DNA of 64,000 nt, from contig NW_017804465.1 in NCBI RefSeq assembly GCF_001625305.1, positions 455,445 to 519,444 of the forward strand, in the 5' to 3' direction. Below the pieces are notes generated by a model, which was not told the origin of the DNA, did no database searches, and saw nothing but the letters and a program-made list of their open reading frames with translations. The position numbers and the translations under genes are program-made. This DNA comes from Branchiostoma belcheri (taxonomy: Eukaryota; Chordata; Leptocardii; Amphioxiformes; Branchiostomatidae). Shown here one piece after another: positions 1 through 10,130 of the stretch. The stretch's first letter is position 1. Every line of letters begins with the position of its first letter.

Positions 1-851
1 AGAACAATAGAATTTCAATTTCTTTCACCTCTCACATTTTTGTAAATTTTAGGGGGAAAAAGAATTTTTCGATGAAAAATGATGCCAAAAATTTGCCATT
101 TTCACGTGGAATTAGACCCATCACCCAGAATTTAGCCACTAATATGACTTATATGGTCGGAAAGAGAAAACCCTTATGTATTATTAAGAAAAGTATAAAG
201 AAAATCCTAACACTGAGATTATCACAATAGCCTGTCGCGCGAGGCATAGCGACAGCGCCCCCAGAATACATACAACGCATATCTACATCAAACCAAAGGA
301 CACCCGGAAGTTAGTCTCTGGCCCGAAATCAATTTTCACCCAAAACACGCCACTTCTTACACTTTCCAGCCATGTTAGTAGTTAGTACCATTTTGCAGCA
401 GATTATGAGAAATGTAAACTCAAACATGAACCACCGGAACCCCTTCGTCACTTTTTTTCCGGGCACTACATTGGACCCCTGTCGCGGAAGAATTGGTGTG
501 TGCACCGTTATGCCATGTTGTAACTAGTTTTGCCCTTCCAAATATGATTTCATCAGGTTTGTATATGGATTTTCTTCTTACATGTACACAACCGGTAACG
601 TTTCTCACTTACTTAAAAACTTAGCCACGTTTGGGAATATGTTCTCCCCACTAAAACAGGACCTACATTTAATTTGGCTACATGTTGCAGCAAAAAGCAG
701 TACTCCTGTCAGAAGCTCTGAGGAAGATGTTTGACAGGCATTGAAATATTAGCAGTAACATTACTGATTGTGTTAGAAGGAAATCCCTATATCCTATCTT
801 TGTCCTTATTCCTGTACCAGGGTACAGAACAGCATGGGTGAAGAGAACAGC
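1..851. other. left flank, no gene seen
   Basis: No convincing exon was found on either strand. The right part, from about 540 onward, is the duplicated upstream flank of the LRR-Ig gene: short stretches such as the one around 620-640 and the one around 695-730 recur in the same order at about 6290-6310 and 6380-6410, ahead of the second copy. The promoter of the receptor must lie here but no clear core element could be assigned. Confidence 0.5.
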
Positions 852-3563
852 ATGGGGGTAAGGCTGCCAGGGAAGCTGCTGTCCCTTCTGATCATCCTGA
901 AGGTGTTTGGATCAACAGAAGCTTCCTGCAGCCTGGCAGGTTCTTATGCTGATTGCCGGAGCCAGAACCTCGCCAGTGTTCCTCAGAACCTGCCAACAGG
1001 CATCACTAACCTTGACTTGCGATATAATCAGATTACAACAATAAGTCAGTCTGATTTCTCACGGTATGGAAACTTGACAAGGCTTGATCTACGTCAAAAT
1101 GACATAGCCAAAATTGGTACTCAAGCATTCTATAATTTGTCAGATTTGAGACTTTTCTATCTTTATGGGAACCGTCTGTCCAACTTGAGTGCTGACATGT
1201 TCAGAGGGCTGGGAAATTTACAGGACCTTTACCTGCACACTAATGAGATCAGTGATATTCAGGCTGGAACATTCAGTTCAACACCAAAATTGAGAACCTT
1301 GCAGCTACATACTAACAAGTTAACTTACCTCAGATCTGACATGTTCACTGGTCTGGGAAACTTGCAGACTCTTTACTTATACAGTAATGAGATCAGTGAT
1401 ATTCAGACTGGAACTTTTAATTCAACATCACAACTGAGAACCTTGTACCTGTATCACAACAGGTTAACTACCCTCAAATCTAACATGTTCACAGGGCTGG
1501 GAAACTTGCAAAACCTTCAGCTGCCCAGTAATGATATCAGTGATATACAGGCAGGAACTTTCAGTTCAACTCCACAACTCACACACTTGTACCTGTATTA
1601 CAACAAGTTAGCTACCCTCAGATCTGACATGTTCACAGGGCTGGGAAACTTGCAGGCTCTTTACTTATACAATAATGAGATCAGTGATATTCAGGCAGGA
1701 ACTTTTCATTCAGCATCACAACTCAGAAACTTGTACCTGCATCAAAACAGGTTAACTACCCTCAGATCTGACATGTTCACAGGGCTGGGAAACTTGCTGG
1801 CTCTTTTCTTATACAATAATGAGATCAGTGATATTCAGGCTGGAACTTTCAATTCAACACCAAAATTGAGAACCTTGCAGCTACATCAGAACAAGTTAAC
1901 TACCCTCAGATCTGACATGTTCACAGGGCTGGGAAACTTGCAGACTCTTAACTTATACAATAATGAGATCAGTGATATTCAGGCTGGAACTTTTAATTCC
2001 ACTCCACAACTGAGAAACTTGTACCTACATTACAACAATTTAACTACCCTCAGATCTGACATGTTCACAGGACTGGGAAACTTGCAGTACCTTTACCTGT
2101 ACAATAATGAGATCAGTGATATTCAGACTGGAACATTCAGTTCAACTCCACAGCTGAGAACCTTGCGGCTAAGTCAAAACAATTTAAGAGACCTCAAATC
2201 TGACATGTTCACAGGGCTGGGAAACTTGCAGACTCTTAATTTACACAATAATGATATTAGTGATATTCAGGCTGGAACTTTCAATTCAACACAACTCATT
2301 AACTTGTACCTGTATCAAAACAAGTTAAGTACCCTCAGATCTGACATGTTCACAGGGCTGGGAAACTTACAGACTCTTGCCTTATACAATAATGAGATCA
2401 GTGATATTCAGGCTGGAACTTTTAATTCCACATCAAAACTGAGTAACTTGGACCTGCATAACAATAGTCTTACAATCCTAAAAGAAGAGATTTTTGTAAA
2501 ACTATCATCAATCTACACAGTAAACATTGACAACAACCCCTGGCAGTGTGACTGTAGGTTGGTTCCCTTCAGGCAAAAAATAAATGGATCTCATTCATTT
2601 GAGAACCAAATCACATGTGAAGAACCCAGCAACTTCTGGGGGCAAAAGCTCAAAGATATCAGTCCTGAAGATCTGATCTGTGAAGAGCCAACAATAGTGA
2701 GGTTTGAAAAGGTTCACAATTACACAGTGGTAGAGGGGGAAAGTCTCTATCTGGTCTGTGAAGCTTCAGGAATCCCCACTCCAGACATCACAGTCATTCT
2801 CCCATCAGGACTGAATGCAACCTTAGAGTCTTCAGGTGGGAGGGTGACTGTGGGAGTGAATGGTGCCATCACCATAACAAGTGTTACTGCAGCAGATGCT
2901 GGTCTGTATGCCTGTGTGGCAGTTAGTCCTGTTGGCTCAACACCTGCCATACTGGTTGTCAATGTGCAACTGAAAGCGACCACAACTGGTACAGTGGCAC
3001 CAGTAAATAAAAGTGTAACTTCGTATCTTACTACATACACAATAGAAAGCAGTTCAAGTTACCATGAATCTGTTCCTGGTTTCTCCATAACCCTACCTGT
3101 TTTCATTGCAACTGTGTGTACCTCAGTAGCAGCTACTGTAATCATTTGTACAATCATTTTCATAATCTGGTGCAAACGGAAGAAACTGCAGCCTTCTTCA
3201 GACCAAACCCCTCCAGTTGTTTTCAGCAATGCCTCAGCTATGGTTACAATCAGTGAGCATGATCAGACAGGGAATGGAGGGGTCCAGACCAGAAGCTCAG
3301 AACATGTCCCGGGACGTGCTACTTCTGAGGTTCTTGAGTACGAAGACGTGGTACTTCCACCGAGGAACGTTAACACAAGTCTTACCGCTGCAGGTCTGAT
3401 ACAGCAACCTCATGAATATCAGTCTCTTGAGCCCAACAGAAACAGAGCTCCTAGTGATGAGCTTCCCTCACTTCCCCCTCCCAGTAACAGGAACAATGGT
3501 GGGACAACTGGTGCCCATTACACCCCACACTACTACCAATCACTAAAGAAAAAAGCATACTAG
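852..3563 (+). CDS. LRR-Ig transmembrane receptor, copy 1 (21 LRRs)
   Basis: Single-exon gene for a type I membrane receptor, probably a cell-surface immune-type or adhesion protein. Residue numbers count from the ATG at 834. A second ATG at 852 matches the paralogue's start and directly precedes the signal peptide (LPGKLLSLLIILKVFGSTEA), so 852 is preferred. Order: Cys-rich LRR N-cap (CSLAGSYADCRS), 21 leucine-rich repeats of about 24 residues, LRR C-cap (NNPWQCDC and two further Cys), one Ig domain with Cys642 and Cys694 and the DAGLYAC motif, a Thr/Ser-rich stem, a membrane segment at about 754-779 followed by KRKK, and a cytoplasmic tail. The tail carries LEYEDV around Tyr836, which fits the ITIM consensus, plus YQSL at Tyr862 and Tyr901. 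Repeats 3-20 form a 144-bp two-LRR supermodule repeated nearly unchanged. The ligand is unknown. Confidence 0.9.
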   Translation: MGVRLPGKLLSLLIILKVFGSTEASCSLAGSYADCRSQNLASVPQNLPTGITNLDLRYNQITTISQSDFSRYGNLTRLDLRQNDIAKIGTQAFYNLSDLRLFYLYGNRLSNLSADMFRGLGNLQDLYLHTNEISDIQAGTFSSTPKLRTLQLHTNKLTYLRSDMFTGLGNLQTLYLYSNEISDIQTGTFNSTSQLRTLYLYHNRLTTLKSNMFTGLGNLQNLQLPSNDISDIQAGTFSSTPQLTHLYLYYNKLATLRSDMFTGLGNLQALYLYNNEISDIQAGTFHSASQLRNLYLHQNRLTTLRSDMFTGLGNLLALFLYNNEISDIQAGTFNSTPKLRTLQLHQNKLTTLRSDMFTGLGNLQTLNLYNNEISDIQAGTFNSTPQLRNLYLHYNNLTTLRSDMFTGLGNLQYLYLYNNEISDIQTGTFSSTPQLRTLRLSQNNLRDLKSDMFTGLGNLQTLNLHNNDISDIQAGTFNSTQLINLYLYQNKLSTLRSDMFTGLGNLQTLALYNNEISDIQAGTFNSTSKLSNLDLHNNSLTILKEEIFVKLSSIYTVNIDNNPWQCDCRLVPFRQKINGSHSFENQITCEEPSNFWGQKLKDISPEDLICEEPTIVRFEKVHNYTVVEGESLYLVCEASGIPTPDITVILPSGLNATLESSGGRVTVGVNGAITITSVTAADAGLYACVAVSPVGSTPAILVVNVQLKATTTGTVAPVNKSVTSYLTTYTIESSSSYHESVPGFSITLPVFIATVCTSVAATVIICTIIFIIWCKRKKLQPSSDQTPPVVFSNASAMVTISEHDQTGNGGVQTRSSEHVPGRATSEVLEYEDVVLPPRNVNTSLTAAGLIQQPHEYQSLEPNRNRAPSDELPSLPPPSNRNNGGTTGAHYTPHYYQSLKKKAY

Positions 3564-4012
3564 TAATCAGTATTTCTAAAGACTAAACTTTTAAAATCAT
3601 GAAACAGGATCCACAAGTCACACTAAAAGTCAGCAGAAAATATAGAACAACCATTCTAAAAATAAATGTCCTCTTTGTGTACATATGTATTATAGTATTA
3701 ATTAAAAGTCACTTGACAATGTAAGCTTCTTGTTCTTCCAGTTTCTCCATTATATGTGGGTTTTACCAAATGGTTTTGTGTGTGTAAAGGACAAGTGAAT
3801 TTAGTGTGTTAGTGGTAGTACTACTTGATATACATTTTGTATACAAGACATGGGGTTATCAATGCACCAGGGTTCTTGCCATTTCACTTTTTAACTGGGC
3901 AAGAGAACTTGACCTTGATGCACCTTGACCCCACCTCCACCACACCAGGCTCAAGTTCATTCCATTGCCTGATGGTACTGAGGAAAAACAAGAGCCTGTA
4001 TGATGAATCCTA

Positions 4013-4111
4013 ACTTCTTTATAACCAGTAACAATTACTTGTCAAACTTCTTTGTAAGCAGTAACAATTACTTGTCAAACTTCTTTGTAAGCAGTAACAA
4101 TTACTTGTCAA
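4013..4111. repeat. 33-bp tandem repeat, 3 copies
   Basis: Three head-to-tail copies of a 33-bp unit ending in CAATTACTTGTCAA. The second and third are identical; the first differs at a few bases. The equivalent flank behind copy 2 (about 9190-9230) has only one copy, so the expansion came after the gene duplication. Confidence 0.85.
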
Positions 4112-4348
4112 TATTTAAACCTGTGATGTAAAATTAATGATGCATGCATAATAGAACTTGAATTAAAAAGAATAAAAGGTGATCAACTGCTAGTAAATAT
4201 GTAGTTTGTTGTTTTATGGTGTGGAACTTTAAACAGCATTTATCATTACAAAAGAGTTTTGTGATTTCTTGTACAATACAAGGCATTTTAAATATACATT
4301 TAACGAATGTACAATGTCATACAACCTTGAACTGTACTGCATTATATA

Positions 4349-4358
4349 TATATAATCT

Positions 4359-4390
<32 letters not shown>

Positions 4391-4408
4391 ATATATAAGA
4401 TTATATCT
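4349..4408. repeat. AT-repeat palindrome
   Basis: A run of (TA)n in which the left arm starts ATATAATCTTATATAT and the right arm ends ATATATAAGATTATAT. The whole tract is therefore a near-perfect inverted repeat able to form a long cruciform, not just a dinucleotide repeat. The equivalent place behind copy 2 (near 9430-9455) is short. Confidence 0.75.
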
Positions 4409-6566
4409 TTGGTAACATTGGTGTGTGTTGTCTGTAAACAAGATAACTTGAGGTTGCTTCTAACACATGTAGTACTAGTAGGATTGTCTTGATAGTTTGT
4501 TATGGTATCATTGTAGTTAAATATCTAGTATTTAATCGTTAATGAATGTCAATGTACAACAAGTAATTCAGCCTATGGCGGCAAAGTTCTTGCTTTATAT
4601 GATTTATATGATTGAATTATTACCATAATGGTAACCTTTGTCAAGAAGGTTATGTGTTAGGTATATCACATACATTTAGGGGGGTCACAGATTTCTTTTT
4701 AACTGGCCATAACTTGGGGTCTTTAGGAGGTATCCAAATGGATTGGTAGATAGGTTGTGACAATAAAGGTCAAGGTGTTGAATAATACACACCAAAACAT
4801 GAACTACTGTACATGTAAGTGTTCTATTTCCAGTTCTAATGCTGGGTCTTCCAATTCTAATGCTGAGTGATCTTCACTTTAAGCTGTTACCCCAACTGTC
4901 AAGATCATACATGTATATGTCACTCTCACCTCTTCCCTACATACCTGAGTCTCATATAAACAGAACAGTCATGCACCACTTATTTGCAAGGGAAAACAAA
5001 CTGCGCAGTTACCTAGGTTTCCCCTGCCAGGCACCACCGCCACAGGTGGGACTTCCTCCACTGTTTCGACCAGGTGTTTTGACTGTCTTTCAACAGGTGT
5101 GCACTTTCAAGTAAACAGTCTGTTAGATCAAGTTAAGTTTTACATTTCTTTAGGACACTGTCTTGGGGTAAGTCTTATGTCTTATGTTTGGGATTCTTGT
5201 CCTTGAAAAGAAGGCTTATAATTCAGATTAACTGTGCAACAGCAACCTCTTTTGGGATAATTATTGTGCATTTATGCGAAAGTTGGCGCTATTTCTATCA
5301 TAACAATGAACACTTTTCAGTCACAACTGGTTGACAAATATTTACATCTGATGACTGAAAATATTCAGGAAAAAACAAACATGCCAAATTTTTATTCTCC
5401 TGCTCATTTCCTTGTCTGTAAGAATGACTGTATGACGTTGGGTCATGGAGTAACAAGGGGGTATATGGATACTAAACATTGATACCAGCTCTCAGTATAA
5501 GTCTTAGACAATAAATGAAAAGCAAGATTCAAGTAAGATTATTAGTAGCAGTTTATATCAACTTAAAGCAGTTACCCTGAGCACATTCTTCTCATTAGGC
5601 ACTGCTGCAGTTGTTGCACGTAGAAGTAAAAAGTCTTTCATGACTTAATGGCAAGAACAGCCAAAGATTGAGCACAAACTTCACAGGTAAGTTGTTTTTC
5701 TTTTCTGTAGACAACATGGGCCTGTCGTATCCTTGTAAACTAAAGCAAATGTATGTTGTATAGAAATCTGTTAACACAAATTGTCCTTGAAATTTCAAGA
5801 ACTGAAATAAAAAAAGATCTATTTTCATTTTTTAAATATGTTGTCAAAGACTGGGTTTTAATTAGTCTTGTAAACAAAAGTTGTTGAATGGTATCAGAAA
5901 GAATGGCTTTTTTTGATTTTCCAAAAATTTACTTCCTCATAGACTAGTGAGTCACTGTACAGCGTTTATGGGGGTTTTTCCCATAAACAAGCTAATGTGG
6001 TTGCTCTTTTTGTCATATCATGATCATGGGGGAAACCCTTTTTCATGGGTCGATAATTTGAAAATATACAGAGTAGGAAAAATTCTGTTTTCATTCTAAT
6101 TTATTTTTCAGGCCAGTTCAATACTAACATTGTTTCCCACTTCAGTGGTTGGTTGGTATGTCGGCTGTACCATTAGACAAGGGGTAGTCATGATTTCTAA
6201 AAATTTTCTTAACAGGTGACTTAGGACAGTATCACAATTTTCATCTTTCACAACCGGACTGGTAATGTTTCTCACATAGTTTTACTTACAAACTTAGCCA
6301 CGTTTGGGATTGAGTTCTTGCTGCAAAAGCACCACCCACATGTACCTTGTGTACAAATAATCATACAGGCCAGCAAGAAGCAGTACTTCAGTTAGAAGCT
6401 CTGAGGAAGTCTGAAAGGCATCGATATATATATATTATAAGCAAATGAGGTAACATAACTACTAGTAGTTGTGTAAGAAAATCCCTATCATACACTATTA
6501 TTAATATATAGTATTTGCCCTTATTCCCATATCAGGGTACAAAACAGCACAGGTGAAGAAAACATC

Positions 6567-8612
6567 ATGGGGGCAAAGCTACCAGGGAAGCTGCTGTCCC
6601 TTCTGATCATCCTGAAGGTGTTTGGATCAACAGAAGCTTCCTGCAGACTGTCAGGTTCTTACGCTGATTGCCGCAGCCAGGGCCTCGCCAGTGTTCCTCA
6701 GAACCTGCCAACAGGCATCACTAACCTTAATTTGCAAAATAATCAAATCACAACATTAAGTCAGTCTGATTTCTCACGGTATGGGAGCTTGACAAGGCTT
6801 GATCTACATATAAATGATATTGCCACAATCAATATTCGAGCATTCTATAACTTGCCAGCTTTGACAGAATTGTATCTTCATAGGAACCGCCTGTCCAACC
6901 TGAGTGCTGACATGTTCACAGGGCTGGGAAATTTGCAGCACCTTTACCTACAATATAATGAGATCAGTGATATTCAGGCTGGAACTTTCAATTCAACACC
7001 ACAACTGAGAACCTTGCAGCTACATCAGAACAAGTTAACTACCCTCAGATCTGACATGTTCACAGGGCTGGGAAACTTGCAGGAACTTTGGCTGCACAAT
7101 AATGAGATCAGTGATATTCATGCTGGAACTTTTAAATCCACATCACAACTGACAACCTTGTACATGTATTACAACAAATTAACAGCCCTCAGATCTGACA
7201 TGTTCACAGGGCTGGGAAACTTGCAGGAAATTATCCTGCACAGTAATGAGATCAGTGATATTCAGGCTGGAACTTTCAATGCCACATCACAACTGAGAAA
7301 CTTGTACCTGCAGTACAATAGTTTTACAGTACTAAAAGCAGAGATATTTGCTAAACTATCATCAATCTACACAGTTAACATTAACAACAACCCCTGGCAG
7401 TGTGACTGTAGAATGGTTCCCTTCAGGCAAAAGATGACTGGGAATCATTCATTTGAAAACCAGATCACGTGTGAAGAACCCAGCAACGTCCATGGGCAAA
7501 AGCTCAAAGATATCAGTCCTGAAGATCTTATCTGTGAAGAGCCAACAATAGTGAGGTTTGAAAGTGTTCACAATTACACAGTGGTAGAGGGGGAAAGTCT
7601 CTATTTGGTCTGTGAAGCTTCAGGAACCCCCAAACCAGAAATCACAGTCATTTTCCCATCTGGATTGACTGCAACTGTATCATCGGGTGGGAGGATGACT
7701 GTAGGACTAGGAGAGAATGGTGCCATCACCATAACCAATGTTACTGCAGCAGATGCTGGTTTGTATGTCTGTGTTGCAGCAAGTCTAGATGGATCAACAT
7801 GTGCCATACTGGTTGTGAATGTTGAACCGAAAGCGACCACAACTGGTCCTGTGGCACCAGTAACTTACCCACTTACTACGAACAGCAAACCAGAAAGCAG
7901 TTCGAGTTACCATGAATCTGTTTTCGTTGGCACTGCAGCAAGTCCTGTTGGCTCAACATCTGCCACACTGGTTGTGAATCTGAAAGCGACCATGACTGCG
8001 ACCACAACTGGTACTGTTACAGTGGCACCAGTAACTTCCCCTCTTACTATGAGTATGAACAGCAAGTCAGAAAGCAATTCGATTTACCATGAATCTGTTC
8101 CTGCTTTCTGCATATCTGTACCTGTTTTCATTGGCTCTGTGTGTGCCTCAGTAGTAGGTACTGTCCTCATTTGTGCCATGGTTTTTGCAATCTGGCACAA
8201 GAGGAAGAGACAGAAGCCTTCTTCAGACCAAACCCCTCCAGTTGTTTTCAGTAATACCTTAGCTAATGTCACAATCAGTGAGCATGATAAGACAGAGCAG
8301 TGTGGGGTCCAGTCCACAAGTGACTCCTTGAAGAATGCCAGAAGCTCAGAAAAAATCCCGGGGTGCCCTGACTCTCAAGACATTGAGTACGAAGACGTTG
8401 TAATGCCCCCAAGGAACGTTAGCACAAGTCCTAACGCTGCAGGTCTGATACAGCAACCTCATGAATATCAGTCCCTTGTGCCCAACAGAAACAGAGCTCC
8501 CGGTGATGAGCTTCCCCCACTTCCCCCTCCCAGTAACAGGAACAATGGTGGGCCAACTGGTGCCCATGGCACCTCACACTACTACCAATCACTAAAGAAA
8601 AAAACATACTAG
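6567..8612 (+). CDS. LRR-Ig transmembrane receptor, copy 2 (9 LRRs)
   Basis: Single-exon paralogue of the gene at 852, 681 residues. The start aligns with the second ATG of copy 1 and leads straight into the signal peptide. Order: LRR N-cap, 9 LRRs, LRR C-cap, one Ig domain (Cys349 and Cys402), stem, membrane segment at about 518-543 followed by HKRKRQK, and tail. It has 12 fewer LRRs than copy 1, equal to six 48-residue supermodules. The stem is longer: the end of the Ig domain plus stem is duplicated (about 7775-7925 and 7926-8098), so LVVN followed by a Thr-rich stretch and YHESV occurs twice. Tail motifs are kept: IEYEDV around Tyr608 (ITIM-like) and YQSL at Tyr634 and Tyr673. The tail is better conserved than the ectodomain, which suggests shared signalling with different binding. 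Confidence 0.9.
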   Translation: MGAKLPGKLLSLLIILKVFGSTEASCRLSGSYADCRSQGLASVPQNLPTGITNLNLQNNQITTLSQSDFSRYGSLTRLDLHINDIATINIRAFYNLPALTELYLHRNRLSNLSADMFTGLGNLQHLYLQYNEISDIQAGTFNSTPQLRTLQLHQNKLTTLRSDMFTGLGNLQELWLHNNEISDIHAGTFKSTSQLTTLYMYYNKLTALRSDMFTGLGNLQEIILHSNEISDIQAGTFNATSQLRNLYLQYNSFTVLKAEIFAKLSSIYTVNINNNPWQCDCRMVPFRQKMTGNHSFENQITCEEPSNVHGQKLKDISPEDLICEEPTIVRFESVHNYTVVEGESLYLVCEASGTPKPEITVIFPSGLTATVSSGGRMTVGLGENGAITITNVTAADAGLYVCVAASLDGSTCAILVVNVEPKATTTGPVAPVTYPLTTNSKPESSSSYHESVFVGTAASPVGSTSATLVVNLKATMTATTTGTVTVAPVTSPLTMSMNSKSESNSIYHESVPAFCISVPVFIGSVCASVVGTVLICAMVFAIWHKRKRQKPSSDQTPPVVFSNTLANVTISEHDKTEQCGVQSTSDSLKNARSSEKIPGCPDSQDIEYEDVVMPPRNVSTSPNAAGLIQQPHEYQSLVPNRNRAPGDELPPLPPPSNRNNGGPTGAHGTSHYYQSLKKKTY

Positions 8613-10130
8613 TAATCAGCATTTCTAAAGACTAAATTATTAAAAATATAAAACAGGACCCTCAAGACTAGAAGTTGGCAGAAAATATAGAACAACCATT
8701 CTAAAAAAATTAATGTCCTCTTTGTGTACATACTTAAAACTACGTCTTGTATGACCATATAAATGGAGAAACTAGAACTATACACCTGCCAAAATGGATT
8801 AACTATGATATTTCTTCCTTACTGCTGAAATCCCATTGCTGGGTTTATTAGCAGATTGCAAGGATACATGTAATATGACGGAATATGGTAGAGAACATAT
8901 ACATGTAACTGGTTTTGTGTGTGTTAAGGACAAGATAAGTAAATTTTGTGAGTTAATGGTAATGTACATAATATACAATGTATATACAAGACATCTTGAG
9001 GTGGCTCAATGCACCTGTGCAAGATAACTTGACCTTGATGCACCTTGACCCCACATCCACCACACCAGGGTCAAGTTCATTCCATTGCCTGATGGTACTG
9101 AGGAAGAACAACAGCCTGTAGAAGCTGTTATTAACAGTTATTGTGTACTAGTAAGTCAGACTGTGGTATAAATGATGAATACTAAATGTTTTTTGTTACC
9201 AATAACAATTACTAGCCAATATTTAAACCTGACTGTGATGTAATTATAAAATAATCAACTGCTAGTAAAGATTAGTTAATGTAATGTATGTAGTTTGTCA
9301 TTTTATGGTGTGAAACTTGAAATAGCATTTTTATTACACAAGAGTTTTGTGTTTTGTTGTACAAAATAAGGAATTTTACAAATTGGACTATACACACTTA
9401 CATTATGTACAACCTCGAAATGTACTGCATATATTATATACAGTATACAGTTTTATCTTTGGCAGCATTCATGTGTTGGTCTGTAAAATTAATATGATTA
9501 CTCCAGACTGCTTGGATTGTCGTTGACATGTGTATTTACACCTCAAAATGATTAGATTTTAGGCCTAATTATGGCTTGTTATAGTACTGTAGCAGAACTA
9601 CCATTTTTGGTCTGGCCAGGCTAGGGCCACAAATTTTGTATGGTTTATATAGCTTTTGTGCTAGGGAAAAAGTCATGGCAAAAATAAATTCAAAATATTG
9701 TGGATACGTAAGAAGATTAGGTTAAAAAATGTTTAATCACTTCTCTTGCAAGTCAAGAAGTACATTGTATCTAAATATATTAAATGCACATACAAAATAT
9801 GGTAAAGAAACATGGATAGCTTGTAGCCTTGGCTTGATGAAATTAAAAATAGTGTGTGCACATTTCATTGTCTGCCTTATTTCTCCAGGGAGGCCCACCT
9901 CAGTGTCATAGTACGAGTGGTGCACACCCCAGTCCTTCTGCAACTAGGGTTGTGCAGTTTTTTAGGTCGAAAATTGATTGAGGGTCTGAAATAATAGCAC
10001 TGCATTTCAGCGGATCCATGCAAAACATACATACATGTATACATAGTATACAGAGAGATATACAGTACATACATAACATATTACTAATATAGTATACACA
10101 AGTACAAACATATACAAAAACTTCACGTAC
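8613..10130. other. 3' flank of copy 2; probable PFAS intron sequence
   Basis: Up to about 9480 this is the duplicated downstream flank of the receptor. The rest, to the PFAS donor at 10130, shows no supported exon. If PFAS continues to the left, this is intron. Confidence 0.5.

Larger units (their letters stand above)
3564..6566. other. spacer between the LRR-Ig copies
   Basis: No gene is supported. The first 0.9 kb is the 3' flank of copy 1 and recurs behind copy 2 (8613-9480), so the duplication covers flanks as well as the coding exon, with a period of about 5.7 kb. An AATAAA at 3661 could serve copy 1. The stretch 6240-6566 is the duplicated upstream flank of copy 2. The middle, about 4450-6230, is AT-rich sequence in which I see nothing recognisable. 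Confidence 0.55.

Noticed and set aside
9880..9960. PFAS exon 14 candidate on the minus strand
   Set aside because: None of the three frames resembles the next conserved PFAS segment.
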